In this document: positions 35,466 through 44,503 of the stretch, piece after piece
Layout of the letters: each line of letters starts with the position of its first letter
How positions within the stretch are numbered: position 1 is the stretch's first letter
From: Chryseobacterium limigenitum
Lineage (GTDB): Bacteria > Bacteroidota > Bacteroidia > Flavobacteriales > Weeksellaceae
DNA length: 51,070 nt
Direction: 5' to 3'
Assembly: GCF_900114875.1 (NCBI RefSeq)
Contig: NZ_FPKW01000025.1
Span: forward strand, 1-51,070
The notes under the pieces: model-generated
Databases searched by the model: none
Seen by the model: only the letters and a program-made list of their open reading frames with translations
Told to the model about the DNA's origin: nothing
Made by a program: the position numbers and the translations under genes

Positions 35466-36092
35466 TTATTCTATATCGAAAATAATCCGTTCGGTTTGTT
35501 CCTTTAGATCTTCGAGATTGGTATTGTTATAAATAATGTAGTCTGCGAGCTTTATCTTGTCTTTTTCAGACATTTGCTTCTCCATAATGGCTTCTATTTC
35601 GCGGTAGGTTTTTCCGTCCCTATCCATTACTCTTTTGGTTCTTATGTTGTCTTCCGCAGTTACCAACAGAGACTTATAGCATTGTTTATTAAGTTTTAAC
35701 TCAAATAATAATGCAGTCTCCTTAAAAACTAAATATTTGGTTTGTTTTGCCAGCCACTCTTCAAAATCAATGCGAACAGCAGGATGAATGATTTCATTTA
35801 ATTGATGAAGAAGATCTTTATCGTTAAAAACTTTTTCTGCAACAAATTTCCTGTCGTAAAGTCCTTTTTCATCGTAAGATTCTTCGCCTAGAAGTTCTTT
35901 AATTTTAACCTTCAATTCATCATTGTCATTAACAATCGTTTTTGCCCTGTCATCCGAGTAATAAACGGGAAACCCGCACTCTTCAATAAAATGGGCAACA
36001 GTGGTCTTTCCAGAACCTATTCCGCCAGTTAATCCAATGACTTTGGATGATGGTGGTTCTGCTTTCTTTGTTTCTGAATGTAAGTCTTCCAT
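35466..36092 (-). CDS. coaE: Dephospho-CoA kinase
   Basis: CoaE phosphorylates dephospho-CoA in the last step of coenzyme A synthesis. A 208-residue P-loop kinase. Walker A is GLTGGIGSGKTTVAHF after a 17-residue N-terminal extension. The substrate region is VYYSDDRAK, HPAVRIDFEEWL fits the CoA-domain, and LVTAEDNIRTKRVMDRDGK the lid. It is the last gene of the minus-strand operon, 9 bases after the MBL hydrolase. The first residues (MEDLHSETKKAEPP) are unconserved, so a later start cannot be excluded. Confidence 0.93.
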   Translation of the reverse strand: MEDLHSETKKAEPPSSKVIGLTGGIGSGKTTVAHFIEECGFPVYYSDDRAKTIVNDNDELKVKIKELLGEESYDEKGLYDRKFVAEKVFNDKDLLHQLNEIIHPAVRIDFEEWLAKQTKYLVFKETALLFELKLNKQCYKSLLVTAEDNIRTKRVMDRDGKTYREIEAIMEKQMSEKDKIKLADYIIYNNTNLEDLKEQTERIIFDIE

Positions 36093-36101
36093 AATTAAAA
36101 A

Positions 36102-36968
36102 TTAATATCCAAAAACATCATTAAAACTAAAGGTTTCATCAAGTCTTACTCCTTTTTCGGTCATTTTAAGACTTGCTAATTCGTTGTGAGCATCGTGTTC
36201 GAAGAACAGTAGATATTCGTTATCCACACACTGCTTCAGGAATTTTGATTTTTCCTCCATTGTTAAAAGAGGTCTTGTATCGTAACCCATTACGTAAACA
36301 GGGTTAACGTGTCCCGCAGTTGGAATAAGATCCGCGGCAAAAACAATCGTTTTTTCCTGATACTGGATCACCGGAAGCATTTGCTTTTCTGTATGTCCGT
36401 CAACAAAGATAACGTCCATTTTCAAGTCCGGAGCAAAACCATAATTTCCGTTTGCCGGAAGTGGCAAAAAGTTCAGTTGCCCGCTTTCCTGCATCGGAAG
36501 AATGTTTTCCTTTAAGAAGCTTGCTTTTTCTCTTGGATTAGGCTCAGTTGCCCACTGCCAATGGTTTTCATTAGTCCAGAACTGTGCATTTTTGAATGCA
36601 GGTCTGTAGCCGCTTTTGTCGTCATTCCATTCGATCGCTCCACCGCAGTGGTCGAAGTGAAGGTGAGTTAAGAAAACATCGGTGATATCTTCCTTTACAA
36701 AACCATATTTTTTTAAGTTTTTATCTAAATTATCGTCCCCCCAAAGAGAGTAGTGACCGAAGAATTTATCATCCTGCTTGTTTCCAAGACCACAGTCTAC
36801 CAGGATTAATTTTTTTCCGTCTTCAATTAATAAAGAACGGGTTCCCAATTCAATTAAGTTTTTTTCGTCTGCCGGGTTAGTTTTCTCCCACAGACTCTTT
36901 GGGACGACTCCGAACATTGCGCCGCCGTCCAGCTTAAATTTTCCACATTGTATAGGATATAACTTCAT
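36102..36968 (-). CDS. MBL-fold metallo-hydrolase
   Basis: A 288-residue metallo-beta-lactamase-fold enzyme. The metal motif is THLHFDHCGGAIEW. A second-metal His follows in DGHTEKQM, and an Asp in FAADLIPTAGH. The N-terminal part, LDGGAMFGVVPKSLWEKTNPADEKN, resembles quorum-quenching lactonase-like/AttM-type family members. The substrate is not predictable. No signal peptide is present, so it is cytoplasmic. It lies 34 bases after the PaiB-like gene in the ruvB operon. Confidence 0.85.
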   Translation of the reverse strand: MKLYPIQCGKFKLDGGAMFGVVPKSLWEKTNPADEKNLIELGTRSLLIEDGKKLILVDCGLGNKQDDKFFGHYSLWGDDNLDKNLKKYGFVKEDITDVFLTHLHFDHCGGAIEWNDDKSGYRPAFKNAQFWTNENHWQWATEPNPREKASFLKENILPMQESGQLNFLPLPANGNYGFAPDLKMDVIFVDGHTEKQMLPVIQYQEKTIVFAADLIPTAGHVNPVYVMGYDTRPLLTMEEKSKFLKQCVDNEYLLFFEHDAHNELASLKMTEKGVRLDETFSFNDVFGY

Positions 36969-37002
36969 ATATATTTTGATTAGTTTATTTTAATTGATAA
37001 AA

Positions 37003-37611
37003 TTATTTAATATTTTTCATTCTTTCAGCGATTTTTTTTCCATTCTCGTCTGTATTTTCAAGATTGGAAATAATGTTCTGAAAGTCTGCTTCTTTTCTGT
37101 TTTGAGACAATTTTTGTTTAATAAATATTTCAGTAGGAATTATTTTTATCCCAAAAGCGCCTTTCATTTCTTTTTCTACAAATTCCCGTCCCATTTTCTC
37201 TACAAACATCGGGCATTTCTGAAAATTTTCATATTTGGAAGTTAATTTTTCAAGATGATTGTAAAGTTCTTCCTGATTCATTAATTCTACTTTTCCGTAG
37301 ATCTGTACCGCTTCATAATTCCAAGTTGAAACATTCACATGATCATACCAACTGCTGGAAATATAAGCATGAGCTCCCAGAAAGTCACATAAAACTTCAT
37401 CACCGTTTTTTAATGTTTTCGCCTGAGGATTTGCTCTGGAAATATGGGATTCAATATAAATATTTTCAGGATCATCTTCATTAAGCACCATCATCGAATG
37501 AGTTGCTCTGATCTTTTCGACCGAAGAAATAAGTAAAGCAAAAGCATTTTCTTTGATGATCTGTTTCATCAATTGATAATCTTCGCTTCTGTATATTTTA
37601 GGTATGAACAT
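37003..37611 (-). CDS. FMN-binding negative regulator, PaiB-like
   Basis: A 202-residue protein of the PaiB family (FMN-binding split barrel). Markers are FIPKIYR at the start, ATHSMMVLN, HISRANPQAKTLKNGDEVLC, HAYISSSWY and WNYEAVQIYGKVEL. In Bacillus PaiB influences sporulation and protease genes. Here that role is not implied, and flavin or haem binding is the family property. It lies between ruvB (6-base gap) and the MBL hydrolase. The C terminus (about 165-202) is charged and unconserved. Confidence 0.85.
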   Translation of the reverse strand: MFIPKIYRSEDYQLMKQIIKENAFALLISSVEKIRATHSMMVLNEDDPENIYIESHISRANPQAKTLKNGDEVLCDFLGAHAYISSSWYDHVNVSTWNYEAVQIYGKVELMNQEELYNHLEKLTSKYENFQKCPMFVEKMGREFVEKEMKGAFGIKIIPTEIFIKQKLSQNRKEADFQNIISNLENTDENGKKIAERMKNIK

Positions 37612-37617
37612 AGATTG

Positions 37618-38640
37618 TTAAAATAATTCTCCTGGGTTTCTAGGAATAGCAATATTTAAATGTTTGTAGGCTTTGTCAGTAACTTCTCTACCTCTTGGCG
37701 TACGAATAATAAACCCTTCCTGAATCAAAAACGGTTCATAAACTTCTTCCAATGTTTCAGGATTTTCCGCAATAGATGTTGCTAAAGCTGAAATTCCGAC
37801 AGGTTTTCCCTTGAAGTTTTCGATCATGACGCGCATGATCTTGTTATCCATTTCGTCTAGTCCGAATTCGTCTACATTTAAAGAATTCAAGGCATATTTT
37901 GTGATATTAATTTCAATTTCGCCATTTCCTTTTATTTCAGCAAAATCTCGAACTCTCCTTAAAAGAGCATTCGCAATTCTCGGAGTTCCACGACTTCTTC
38001 TCGCAATTTCAAGGGCAGCATCTTCATAAATTTTTATTCCTAAAACTCTTGCACTTCTGATAATAATCATAGATAAAAGTTCAATAGAATAATATTCCAG
38101 TCTGCTTTGAATCCCAAATCTTGCCAACATTGGTTTGGTCAGCATACCACTTCTGGTTGTTGCTCCCACCAATGTAAAAGGATTTAGTCCGATCTGTACA
38201 CTTCTTGCGTTTGGACCCGTTTCAAGCATGATATCAATCTTAAAATCCTCCATCGCAGAATACAAATATTCTTCTACAATAGGAGAAAGACGGTGGATTT
38301 CATCAATAAAAAGTACGTCGTTTTCTTCAAGATTAGTCAATAATCCAGCTAAACTTCCCGGTTTATCCAAAACAGGGCCGGAAGTTATTTTACAGTTTAC
38401 CCCAAGTTCATTGGCGATAATATTGGATAGAGTAGTTTTACCAAGACCGGGTGGGCCATGCAAAAGAACATGGTCTAGAGCCCCGCCACGTTTTTTTGCA
38501 GCAGTAACGAAAACTTCAAGATTTTCTAATGTTTTTCTTTGCCCTGCAAAATCTTTAAAGCTCTGCGGACGAATTTGTTCTTCCTGTATGAGCTCTTCAT
38601 GGGAGTAATTTTCTTTATCTGGATGTAAAAAATCTGGCAT
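37618..38640 (-). CDS. ruvB: Holliday junction branch migration helicase RuvB
   Basis: RuvB is the hexameric AAA+ motor that drives branch migration with RuvA. The 340 residues show RPQSFKDFAGQ at the start of the ATPase, Walker A LLHGPPGLGKTTLS, Walker B VLFIDEIHRL, the sensor region LVGATTRSGMLTKP and arginine-finger region RSRGTPRIANALLRR. The C-terminal winged helix ends FIIRTPRGREVTDKAYKHL. Length and motifs are normal. It is the first gene of the operon, with a TATCTTTG box just upstream. ruvA and ruvC are not adjacent. Confidence 0.96.
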   Translation of the reverse strand: MPDFLHPDKENYSHEELIQEEQIRPQSFKDFAGQRKTLENLEVFVTAAKKRGGALDHVLLHGPPGLGKTTLSNIIANELGVNCKITSGPVLDKPGSLAGLLTNLEENDVLFIDEIHRLSPIVEEYLYSAMEDFKIDIMLETGPNARSVQIGLNPFTLVGATTRSGMLTKPMLARFGIQSRLEYYSIELLSMIIIRSARVLGIKIYEDAALEIARRSRGTPRIANALLRRVRDFAEIKGNGEIEINITKYALNSLNVDEFGLDEMDNKIMRVMIENFKGKPVGISALATSIAENPETLEEVYEPFLIQEGFIIRTPRGREVTDKAYKHLNIAIPRNPGELF

Positions 38641-38659
38641 TAATTCATTTCATTTACCT

Positions 38660-38667
38660 CAAAGATA
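38660..38667 (-). promoter_or_regulatory. -7 box TATCTTTG of ruvB
   Basis: Minus-strand TAnnTTTG match 20 bases before the ATG at 38640. Confidence 0.6.
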
Positions 38668-38674
38668 GGAAAAA

Positions 38675-38725
38675 TTGAGGTTAAGATTAGGGTTGAGGTT
38701 GAGATTATTTAAGGTTGAGATTTAG
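38675..38725. repeat. Degenerate GGTTGAG-type repeat
   Basis: Short imperfect direct repeats (AGGTTAAGATTAGGGTTG, then AGGTTGAGATT twice) form a purine-rich tract in the ruvB-hutI intergenic space. They have no coding content. Confidence 0.55.
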
Positions 38726-38785
38726 GGCAGGGCTATCATTGGGAAAGGGAATGTTTATGTTTTAAAAGATTGAGATATTTTAAGT

Positions 38786-38793
38786 ATTTTTGA
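38786..38793 (+). promoter_or_regulatory. -7 box TATTTTTG of hutI
   Basis: TAnnTTTG match 47 bases before the ATG at 38841. Confidence 0.45.
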
Positions 38794-38840
38794 GATGAAA
38801 AATTTTAATTAAAACAGACTTTTAGTCTTAATAATAAATA

Positions 38841-40064
38841 ATGAAACTGATAGGACCTTTCAAGCAGGTTGTAACACTTGCCAATCTTCCGTTAAGAGGA
38901 AAATTATCTGACGAACAATTAGAAATTATTACCGATGGAGGAATTTTAGTAAATGACAACAAAATTCAGAGTGTTGGAAATTTTGAAGAATTAAAATCTG
39001 AAAATCAAAATATAGAGGTCGAGAGCATTGAGGGCGAACAAATTGTTCTTCCCGCTTTTGTTGATTCTCACACGCATATTTGCTTTGGTGGAAATCGTGC
39101 GAATGATTTCGCTATGAGAAATGCTGGAAAAACTTATCTGGAAATTGCAGAAAGTGGAGGAGGAATCTGGAGTTCTGTTCAACATACAAGAAAGGCTTCT
39201 GAAGAAGAATTATTAAAAACTTTATTAGAAAGAATCGATTTTCTACTCTCATTAGGAATTACCACAATTGAAGTAAAAAGCGGTTATGGTCTTGATGTAG
39301 AAAACGAACTGAAAATGCTTCGAATGATCAAAAAAGCACAGGAACAAACTAAAGCAACTTTGGTTCCGACTTGTCTTTCTGCTCATTTGAAACCTAGAGA
39401 TTTTGAAGGCAGTAATCAGGAATATTTAAATTATATCATCACTGAAATTTTACCAAAAGTAAAAGAAGAAAACTTAGCAAAGCGAGTTGATATTTTCATT
39501 GAAAAATCAGCATTTCAACCGGAAGAAAGTAAAGATTTCTTGCTTAAAACTAAAGACTTAGGTTTTGAAATTACAGTTCATGCAGATCAATTTACACCCG
39601 GAAGTTCAAGAATTGCGGTTGAAGTTGGTGCGAAATCTGCAGATCATTTGGAAGCTACAATTGATGAAGATATTGAATTTTTAGCTCAATCGAATACGGT
39701 GGCAACAGCTCTTCCAGGCGCGAGTTTAGGATTAGGCGAAAAATTTACTCCGGCCAGAAAATTGTTGGATGCAGGAGCAATTTTAGCCATTGCAAGTGAC
39801 TGGAATCCCGGTTCTGCACCGATGGGGAATTTAATTACTCAAGCTTCAATTTTAGCAACTTTTGAAAAATTAACAACAGCAGAAGTTTTGGCGGGAATGA
39901 CTTTCCGTTCTGCTTTTGCTCTTGGTTTGGAAGACAGAGGAAGATTAGAAAACGGTTTGAAAGCAGATTTTGTAATTTTTAAAACAAACAACTTCCAAAA
40001 TGTTTTATATAATCAAGGGAGTTTAAATGCTGAAAATATCTATATTGACGGAAATAAAATTTAA
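38841..40064 (+). CDS. hutI: Imidazolonepropionase
   Basis: HutI hydrolyses imidazolone-5-propionate to N-formimino-L-glutamate in histidine degradation. A 407-residue amidohydrolase. The metal-binding start is FVDSHTHICFGGNRANDFAMR, followed by SGGGIWSSVQHTRKASEEELL. The third metal histidine is in TVHADQFTPG, then ADHLEAT, and the Asp in IASDWNPGSAPMGNL. Length and motifs are as expected. It is followed by hutG and probably co-transcribed. hutU and hutH are not in the window. Confidence 0.94.
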   Translation: MKLIGPFKQVVTLANLPLRGKLSDEQLEIITDGGILVNDNKIQSVGNFEELKSENQNIEVESIEGEQIVLPAFVDSHTHICFGGNRANDFAMRNAGKTYLEIAESGGGIWSSVQHTRKASEEELLKTLLERIDFLLSLGITTIEVKSGYGLDVENELKMLRMIKKAQEQTKATLVPTCLSAHLKPRDFEGSNQEYLNYIITEILPKVKEENLAKRVDIFIEKSAFQPEESKDFLLKTKDLGFEITVHADQFTPGSSRIAVEVGAKSADHLEATIDEDIEFLAQSNTVATALPGASLGLGEKFTPARKLLDAGAILAIASDWNPGSAPMGNLITQASILATFEKLTTAEVLAGMTFRSAFALGLEDRGRLENGLKADFVIFKTNNFQNVLYNQGSLNAENIYIDGNKI

Positions 40065-40160
40065 AATAACCAACCACACATATTGTCATTTTGTAAGAAG
40101 CTAAATTAACCAAATCGAGTTTTTTATCAACATGACAACAACACACAAATTATTAAAAAA

Positions 40161-41081
40161 ATGAGCAATATTTGGCAAGGTAGATTTGACGGAGAAGAAG
40201 CTCTTTTCCACAGAATATTTCAGAGAGTAAGAGAAGAAAGTAATTACGACAGTATTTCAACTAATGATTTCGTTTTACACGGTTTTGCAGTTGACGAGGG
40301 CGTTCGAAGAAATAAAGGAAGATTGGGAGCAAAAGAAGCTCCAGATGTTATCAGAAAAAATATGTCTAATTTTCCTGTGATTCTTCCTGACTTTTCATTA
40401 CTTGATTTTGGAAATATTACCTGTGAGGACGGAAATTTAGAAAACACTCAAAATAACCTTGCGAAAAATGTCTCAAAAGTTCTTTTAAAAGGTGGAAAAT
40501 CACTTGTTTTGGGTGGTGGACATGAAGTGACTTATGCCCATTATCTAGCTGTAAAAACGGCCTTTCCTGAGCAAAAAATAGGTATTATTAATATTGATGC
40601 TCATTTTGACAACAGGCAGCCTGAAAATGGAGTAGGACCGAGTTCAGGAACCGGATTTTGGCAAATCGCTCAGGAAGGTGAAATCAACTCTTTACACATC
40701 GGAATTCAGAGAAATTCAAATACACTTAAATTATTTGATACCGCTCATCAATATGGAATGAAATATATTCTGGCAGATGAATTGTTTTTTGAAAATCTTC
40801 CGTCAATTTATCAAAGAATTGATGATTTATTAAATGAAGTAGATTTTGCTTATCTCACCATTTGTATGGATGTTTTTAACGCTTCGATTGCGCCCGGAGT
40901 TTCGGCCGCTGCATACAATGGAATCTTTGCTGATGCAACTTTTATGCATTTTTACAGACATATTTTAAAGAATCCAAAACTGATTGCGTTAGATGTTGCG
41001 GAAGTTAATCCAAGCCATGATATTCAGGACAGGACAGCAAGATTAGCATCTTGTCTGGTGAACGAATGGTTTATGGTATGA
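40161..41081 (+). CDS. hutG: Formimidoylglutamase (arginase family)
   Basis: HutG splits N-formiminoglutamate to glutamate and formamide. A 306-residue arginase-fold enzyme. Its manganese ligands lie in GGGHEVTYAHY, IINIDAHFDNR and the third motif TICMDVFNASIAPGVSA, and the conserved active-site segment is SSGTGFWQI. The FNAS variant of the last motif (arginases have FDPA) suits HutG-type members. Placement 97 bases after hutI supports the histidine-pathway assignment over arginase or agmatinase. Confidence 0.9.
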   Translation: MSNIWQGRFDGEEALFHRIFQRVREESNYDSISTNDFVLHGFAVDEGVRRNKGRLGAKEAPDVIRKNMSNFPVILPDFSLLDFGNITCEDGNLENTQNNLAKNVSKVLLKGGKSLVLGGGHEVTYAHYLAVKTAFPEQKIGIINIDAHFDNRQPENGVGPSSGTGFWQIAQEGEINSLHIGIQRNSNTLKLFDTAHQYGMKYILADELFFENLPSIYQRIDDLLNEVDFAYLTICMDVFNASIAPGVSAAAYNGIFADATFMHFYRHILKNPKLIALDVAEVNPSHDIQDRTARLASCLVNEWFMV

Positions 41082-41135
41082 CATAACTAATATATTCAAT
41101 AGAAAAAATCATTATTTTATTTAATCTAAAGGAAC

Positions 41136-41143
41136 TAAATTTG
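41136..41143 (+). promoter_or_regulatory. -7 box TAAATTTG of the aldehyde dehydrogenase gene
   Basis: TAnnTTTG match 72 bases before the ATG at 41216. It suggests separate transcription from hutIG. Confidence 0.4.
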
Positions 41144-41215
41144 TTGCTTTGATCATGCTTTTAAGAGAAAAGCATTTATAAATTCATTATTTGAATTTAA
41201 ATTGAGAATTACGTT

Positions 41216-42508
41216 ATGGAACAATTAATTGAAAACAAGCTTATTAAAGCTGACTTGGCTTTTTCGGGTTGGAAAAAGGTGTCGTTTGAGGAAAGACAAG
41301 GATTAATCAGAAAAGCTGCTGAAATTTTAAAGAATAATTCTGAAAAATTTGGTACAATCATTACCACAGAAATGAATAAACCGATTTCACAATCGATTGC
41401 TGAGGTGGAGAAATGTGCTTTAATGATGAATTATTATGCTGATGCAGAAAATATTTTAAAACCAGAAAAAATTGATTCTGAATTTACGTATTCTGAAGTT
41501 CATTATGCTCCAAAAGGGGTGATTTTAGGAGTAATGCCTTGGAATTTTCCTTTCTGGCAGGTATTGAGATTTGCTGTTCCTGCAATTTTGGCGGGAAATA
41601 CGGTTGTTCTGAAACATGCTTCAATTTGTTTCGGAAGCGGAAATGCTATTGAACAAGTTTTATTGGAAGCAGGTTTTCCGGAAGGTGTTTTCCAAAATCT
41701 GGAAGTAGGACATAAAGAAGTAAAAGGAATTCTTGAACATGATGTAGTAAAAGGAGTAAGTCTTACGGGTAGCGGGAAAGCTGGAGGAGAAGTGGCTTCA
41801 ATAGCAGGTTTAAATATCAAAAAATCCTTGCTTGAACTAGGCGGAAGTGATGCTTTTATTATTTTTGAGGATGCTGATCTTGATAAAGCTTCAAAAGAAG
41901 GAGTGAAATCAAGACTTCAAAATTGTGGACAAACTTGTACTGCTGCAAAAAGATTTATTATTGATGAGAAAATAGAAGATGAGTTTCTTCCAAAATTCAT
42001 TGAAGAATATAAAAAATACATTCCTACAGATCCGATGAATAAAGAAACCTTGATTGGCGGGATGGCAAGACCTGATTTAGCCGATGATCTTGAAAATCAA
42101 TTTAAAAAAGCTTTAGAAAACGGAGCAGAAATTATTATTCCATTAGAGAGAATTTCTGATACTGAATTTAATCCTGGATTGATAAGAGTACAGGAAGGAA
42201 ATCCAATTTTACAGGAAGAATTATTTGGACCGCTTGGAATGATTATGACTTTTAAAAATGACGATGAAGCTTTGCAAATGGCAAATGATATTCCGTTTGG
42301 ACTTTCTAATTCGGTTTGGACGAATAATAAAGACCGTCAATTATTTTTCATTGAAAACTTAGAATCAGGAACGGTAAATATCAACAGAATGACAAGTTCT
42401 GACCCGCGTTTTCCTTTTGGCGGAACAAAGGCTTCAGGATATGGAACAGAGCTTTCATTGCACGCTTTAAAAGAGTTTGTGACTGCTAAAACGATTGTAG
42501 GAAACTAA
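41216..42508 (+). CDS. NAD(P)-dependent succinate-semialdehyde-type dehydrogenase
   Basis: A 430-residue aldehyde dehydrogenase of the short GabD/Sad (YneI) branch, oxidising an aldehyde such as succinate semialdehyde to the acid. The cofactor strand is PWNFPFWQVLRFAVPAI, the NAD loop SLTGSGKAGGEVAS and the general base is in LELGGSDAFIIFEDAD. The catalytic cysteine is in NCGQTCTAAKRF. The C-terminal part has EELFGPLGMI and FPFGGTKASGYG. It is shorter than canonical 480-residue ALDHs but normal for this branch. The physiological substrate is inferred from family only. Confidence 0.85.
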   Translation: MEQLIENKLIKADLAFSGWKKVSFEERQGLIRKAAEILKNNSEKFGTIITTEMNKPISQSIAEVEKCALMMNYYADAENILKPEKIDSEFTYSEVHYAPKGVILGVMPWNFPFWQVLRFAVPAILAGNTVVLKHASICFGSGNAIEQVLLEAGFPEGVFQNLEVGHKEVKGILEHDVVKGVSLTGSGKAGGEVASIAGLNIKKSLLELGGSDAFIIFEDADLDKASKEGVKSRLQNCGQTCTAAKRFIIDEKIEDEFLPKFIEEYKKYIPTDPMNKETLIGGMARPDLADDLENQFKKALENGAEIIIPLERISDTEFNPGLIRVQEGNPILQEELFGPLGMIMTFKNDDEALQMANDIPFGLSNSVWTNNKDRQLFFIENLESGTVNINRMTSSDPRFPFGGTKASGYGTELSLHALKEFVTAKTIVGN

Positions 42509-42542
42509 TCTTTTAAATGATTATATTTTTCAGCTATAAAAC

Positions 42543-42573
42543 AAAAAACTCTCGAAAATATCGAGAGTTTTTT
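42543..42573. terminator. Bidirectional terminator, dehydrogenase / pyk
   Basis: AAAAAACTCTCGA and TCGAGAGTTTTTT form a 13-bp stem around a 5-base loop between converging genes. Confidence 0.88.
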
Positions 42574-42591
42574 GTTTTTGTATGATTGAGA

Positions 42592-44037
42592 TTAAACCGT
42601 AGTCAATCTTAATGTATTCGTTTTACCACCTTCGTAAGATGGAGTAGCGTTGATGTTGATTACGAAATCTCCTGTTTCAATATAACCGTGATTATGCGTC
42701 AACATGTTTACTTGGATAATTGTTTCATCCGTAGGTTTTTTCATATCATAGTAATAAGCACGAACTCCCCAAAGTAGGTTCAACATCGTGATTACTCTTT
42801 TATTTCCACTGTAAACAATGATATGAGAATTTGGTCTGTGTGCCGAAAGTTGGAAGGCCGTATATCCAGAATGCGTTAAAGTAACAATTGCTGAAACGTT
42901 TGTAGTTTTTGCAATTCTTACTGCTGCAAGACATACTCTGTTTGTGATAAATCTCTCATCAATACAGTTGTAGTCTTTTTCCATTGGCTCGTTTTTGTGT
43001 TGATAGAAGCTTGTCTTCTCAATATTCAATACAATCTTAGCCATATTTTCAACCACCTGAATTGGGTATCTGCCCACAGAAGTTTCTCCTGAAAGCATTA
43101 CCGCGTCAGCACCGTCCAATACAGAGTTGGCAACATCGTTTACCTCCGCTCTTGTTGGTGTTAAGCTGTTGATCATCGTTTCCATCATCTGAGTTGCGAT
43201 AATAACCGGCTTAGAATAGAATCTTGCTTTTTCAACCAAGTTTTTCTGAATTGCAGGAACTTCTTCCATTGGAACTTCTACACCTAGATCCCCACGGGCA
43301 ACCATTAAACCGTCGCATTCTAATAGAATTTCGTCGATGTTTTTAACACCTTCAGGTTTTTCAATTTTAGCAATGATCGGCGTTTTGAATTTTCCGTTCG
43401 GGTGAGCTTTGATAAGCTCTTTTAAGTCGATAATATCCTGGGCATGACGAACGAAAGATAAAGCGATCCAGTCAACCTCCATGTCAAGCATGAAATTAGC
43501 ATCCTGAATATCCTTTTCTGTCAAAGCTGGAAGAGAAACGTTTGTATTAGGAAGGTTAACTCCCTTTTTAGAACTCAACGGTCCCCCTTGAATTGTTTTT
43601 GCCTTTACTGTATCTATTTTGTTGGTTTCAATAACCTCCAACATTAGTTTTCCGTCATCAATAAGGATTTTCTCTCCAACATTTACATCCTGAGGAAACT
43701 GTTGGTAAGTCATATAAACCTTTGTAGAATCTCCTTCCATCTTTTCGTTGGTGAAAGTAAGAATATCTCCAGGGTTAAGATAAGAACCCTCTTTTACAAC
43801 CCCAACTCTTAATTTAGGCCCTTGTAGATCTCCTAAAATACTTACAGAATATCCGTGTTCTTTATTAAGCTCTCTAATAGTATCAATATTAGTACGAACC
43901 AAGTCGTAATCTGCGTGTGAAAAATTTATTCTAAAAACGTCAACACCTGCTCTCATAAGTCCTAACATAACTTCTTTCGATGATGAAGCCGGCCCAAGTG
44001 TTGCGATAATTTTTGTCTTCTTTAAATGCTTATTCAT
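42592..44037 (-). CDS. pyk: Pyruvate kinase
   Basis: Makes pyruvate and ATP from phosphoenolpyruvate and ADP, the last step of glycolysis. The 481 residues open with KTKIIATLGPASSSKEVMLGLMRAGVDVFRINFSHA. The B domain carries the usual ILGDLQGPKLRVG. The active-site region has IIAKIEKPEGVKNIDEI and LMVARGDLGVEVP, then VIIATQMMETMI and DGADAVMLSGETSVGRYP. Length is normal, with an allosteric C-terminal domain present. Its start overlaps the IPExxxVDY gene by 8 bases. Confidence 0.96.
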   Translation of the reverse strand: MNKHLKKTKIIATLGPASSSKEVMLGLMRAGVDVFRINFSHADYDLVRTNIDTIRELNKEHGYSVSILGDLQGPKLRVGVVKEGSYLNPGDILTFTNEKMEGDSTKVYMTYQQFPQDVNVGEKILIDDGKLMLEVIETNKIDTVKAKTIQGGPLSSKKGVNLPNTNVSLPALTEKDIQDANFMLDMEVDWIALSFVRHAQDIIDLKELIKAHPNGKFKTPIIAKIEKPEGVKNIDEILLECDGLMVARGDLGVEVPMEEVPAIQKNLVEKARFYSKPVIIATQMMETMINSLTPTRAEVNDVANSVLDGADAVMLSGETSVGRYPIQVVENMAKIVLNIEKTSFYQHKNEPMEKDYNCIDERFITNRVCLAAVRIAKTTNVSAIVTLTHSGYTAFQLSAHRPNSHIIVYSGNKRVITMLNLLWGVRAYYYDMKKPTDETIIQVNMLTHNHGYIETGDFVININATPSYEGGKTNTLRLTTV

Positions 44038-44503
44038 AATACTGGATAATTTGATAAAGTTCCTCTTCAGAACTTAGTGTATAATCTTGAATTGGAAAAA
44101 CAAGATTTTCAGGGAGCAAAATTACGGAAAAATCAGGAAACTGTTCCGAACTATGCAGAATATATTCTACATCTACCTGATTATTTAATAAAAATTTAAT
44201 ATTTTCTTCTTCTGTGAAGAGCTCAGTTTGTAGTTTTTTTTGTTTACTTTCTGATGATCTGTTGGAGATAAAAGTAAAGCAAGTCTTTGTAAACTTGTGG
44301 TATGCCTCAAATCTTGGAAAATAATAATCAAAATAAGCTCCATGAAGGATCACATCTTTCTTTCTTGAAAAAGTAAGATCATTATCTCGATTTATTTTAA
44401 AGAAAAACTCATGATCGGGTATATTTTTCGCTAATCTTACCAATCCTATGGCAATATCTTCAAATTCTATATCGTCTAGATCATAAAGTTTTTGGATTTC
44501 CAA
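44030..44503 (-). CDS. IPExxxVDY-family-like protein
   Basis: A 157-residue cytoplasmic protein of unknown function. The family is placed by its position between rnc and pyk, which I recall as conserved in Bacteroidota, and by size and pattern (LVRLAKNIPDHEFFFKINR; an acidic C terminus). The name-giving motif IPE-xxx-VDY aligns here with LNN-QVD-VEY in FLLNNQVDVEYIL, so all three conserved positions of the first half are changed. It overlaps rnc by 23 bases and pyk by 8, implying translational coupling. Confidence 0.65.
   Translation of the reverse strand: MEIQKLYDLDDIEFEDIAIGLVRLAKNIPDHEFFFKINRDNDLTFSRKKDVILHGAYFDYYFPRFEAYHKFTKTCFTFISNRSSESKQKKLQTELFTEEENIKFLLNNQVDVEYILHSSEQFPDFSVILLPENLVFPIQDYTLSSEEELYQIIQYYE

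Noticed and set aside
37811..38608. Long plus-strand open frames opposite ruvB
   Set aside because: They are mirror frames of the strongly conserved ruvB coding sequence.
38675..38725. Purine-rich direct repeats as a CRISPR or iteron array
   Set aside because: Units are short, imperfect and without spacers or a neighbouring initiator or cas gene.
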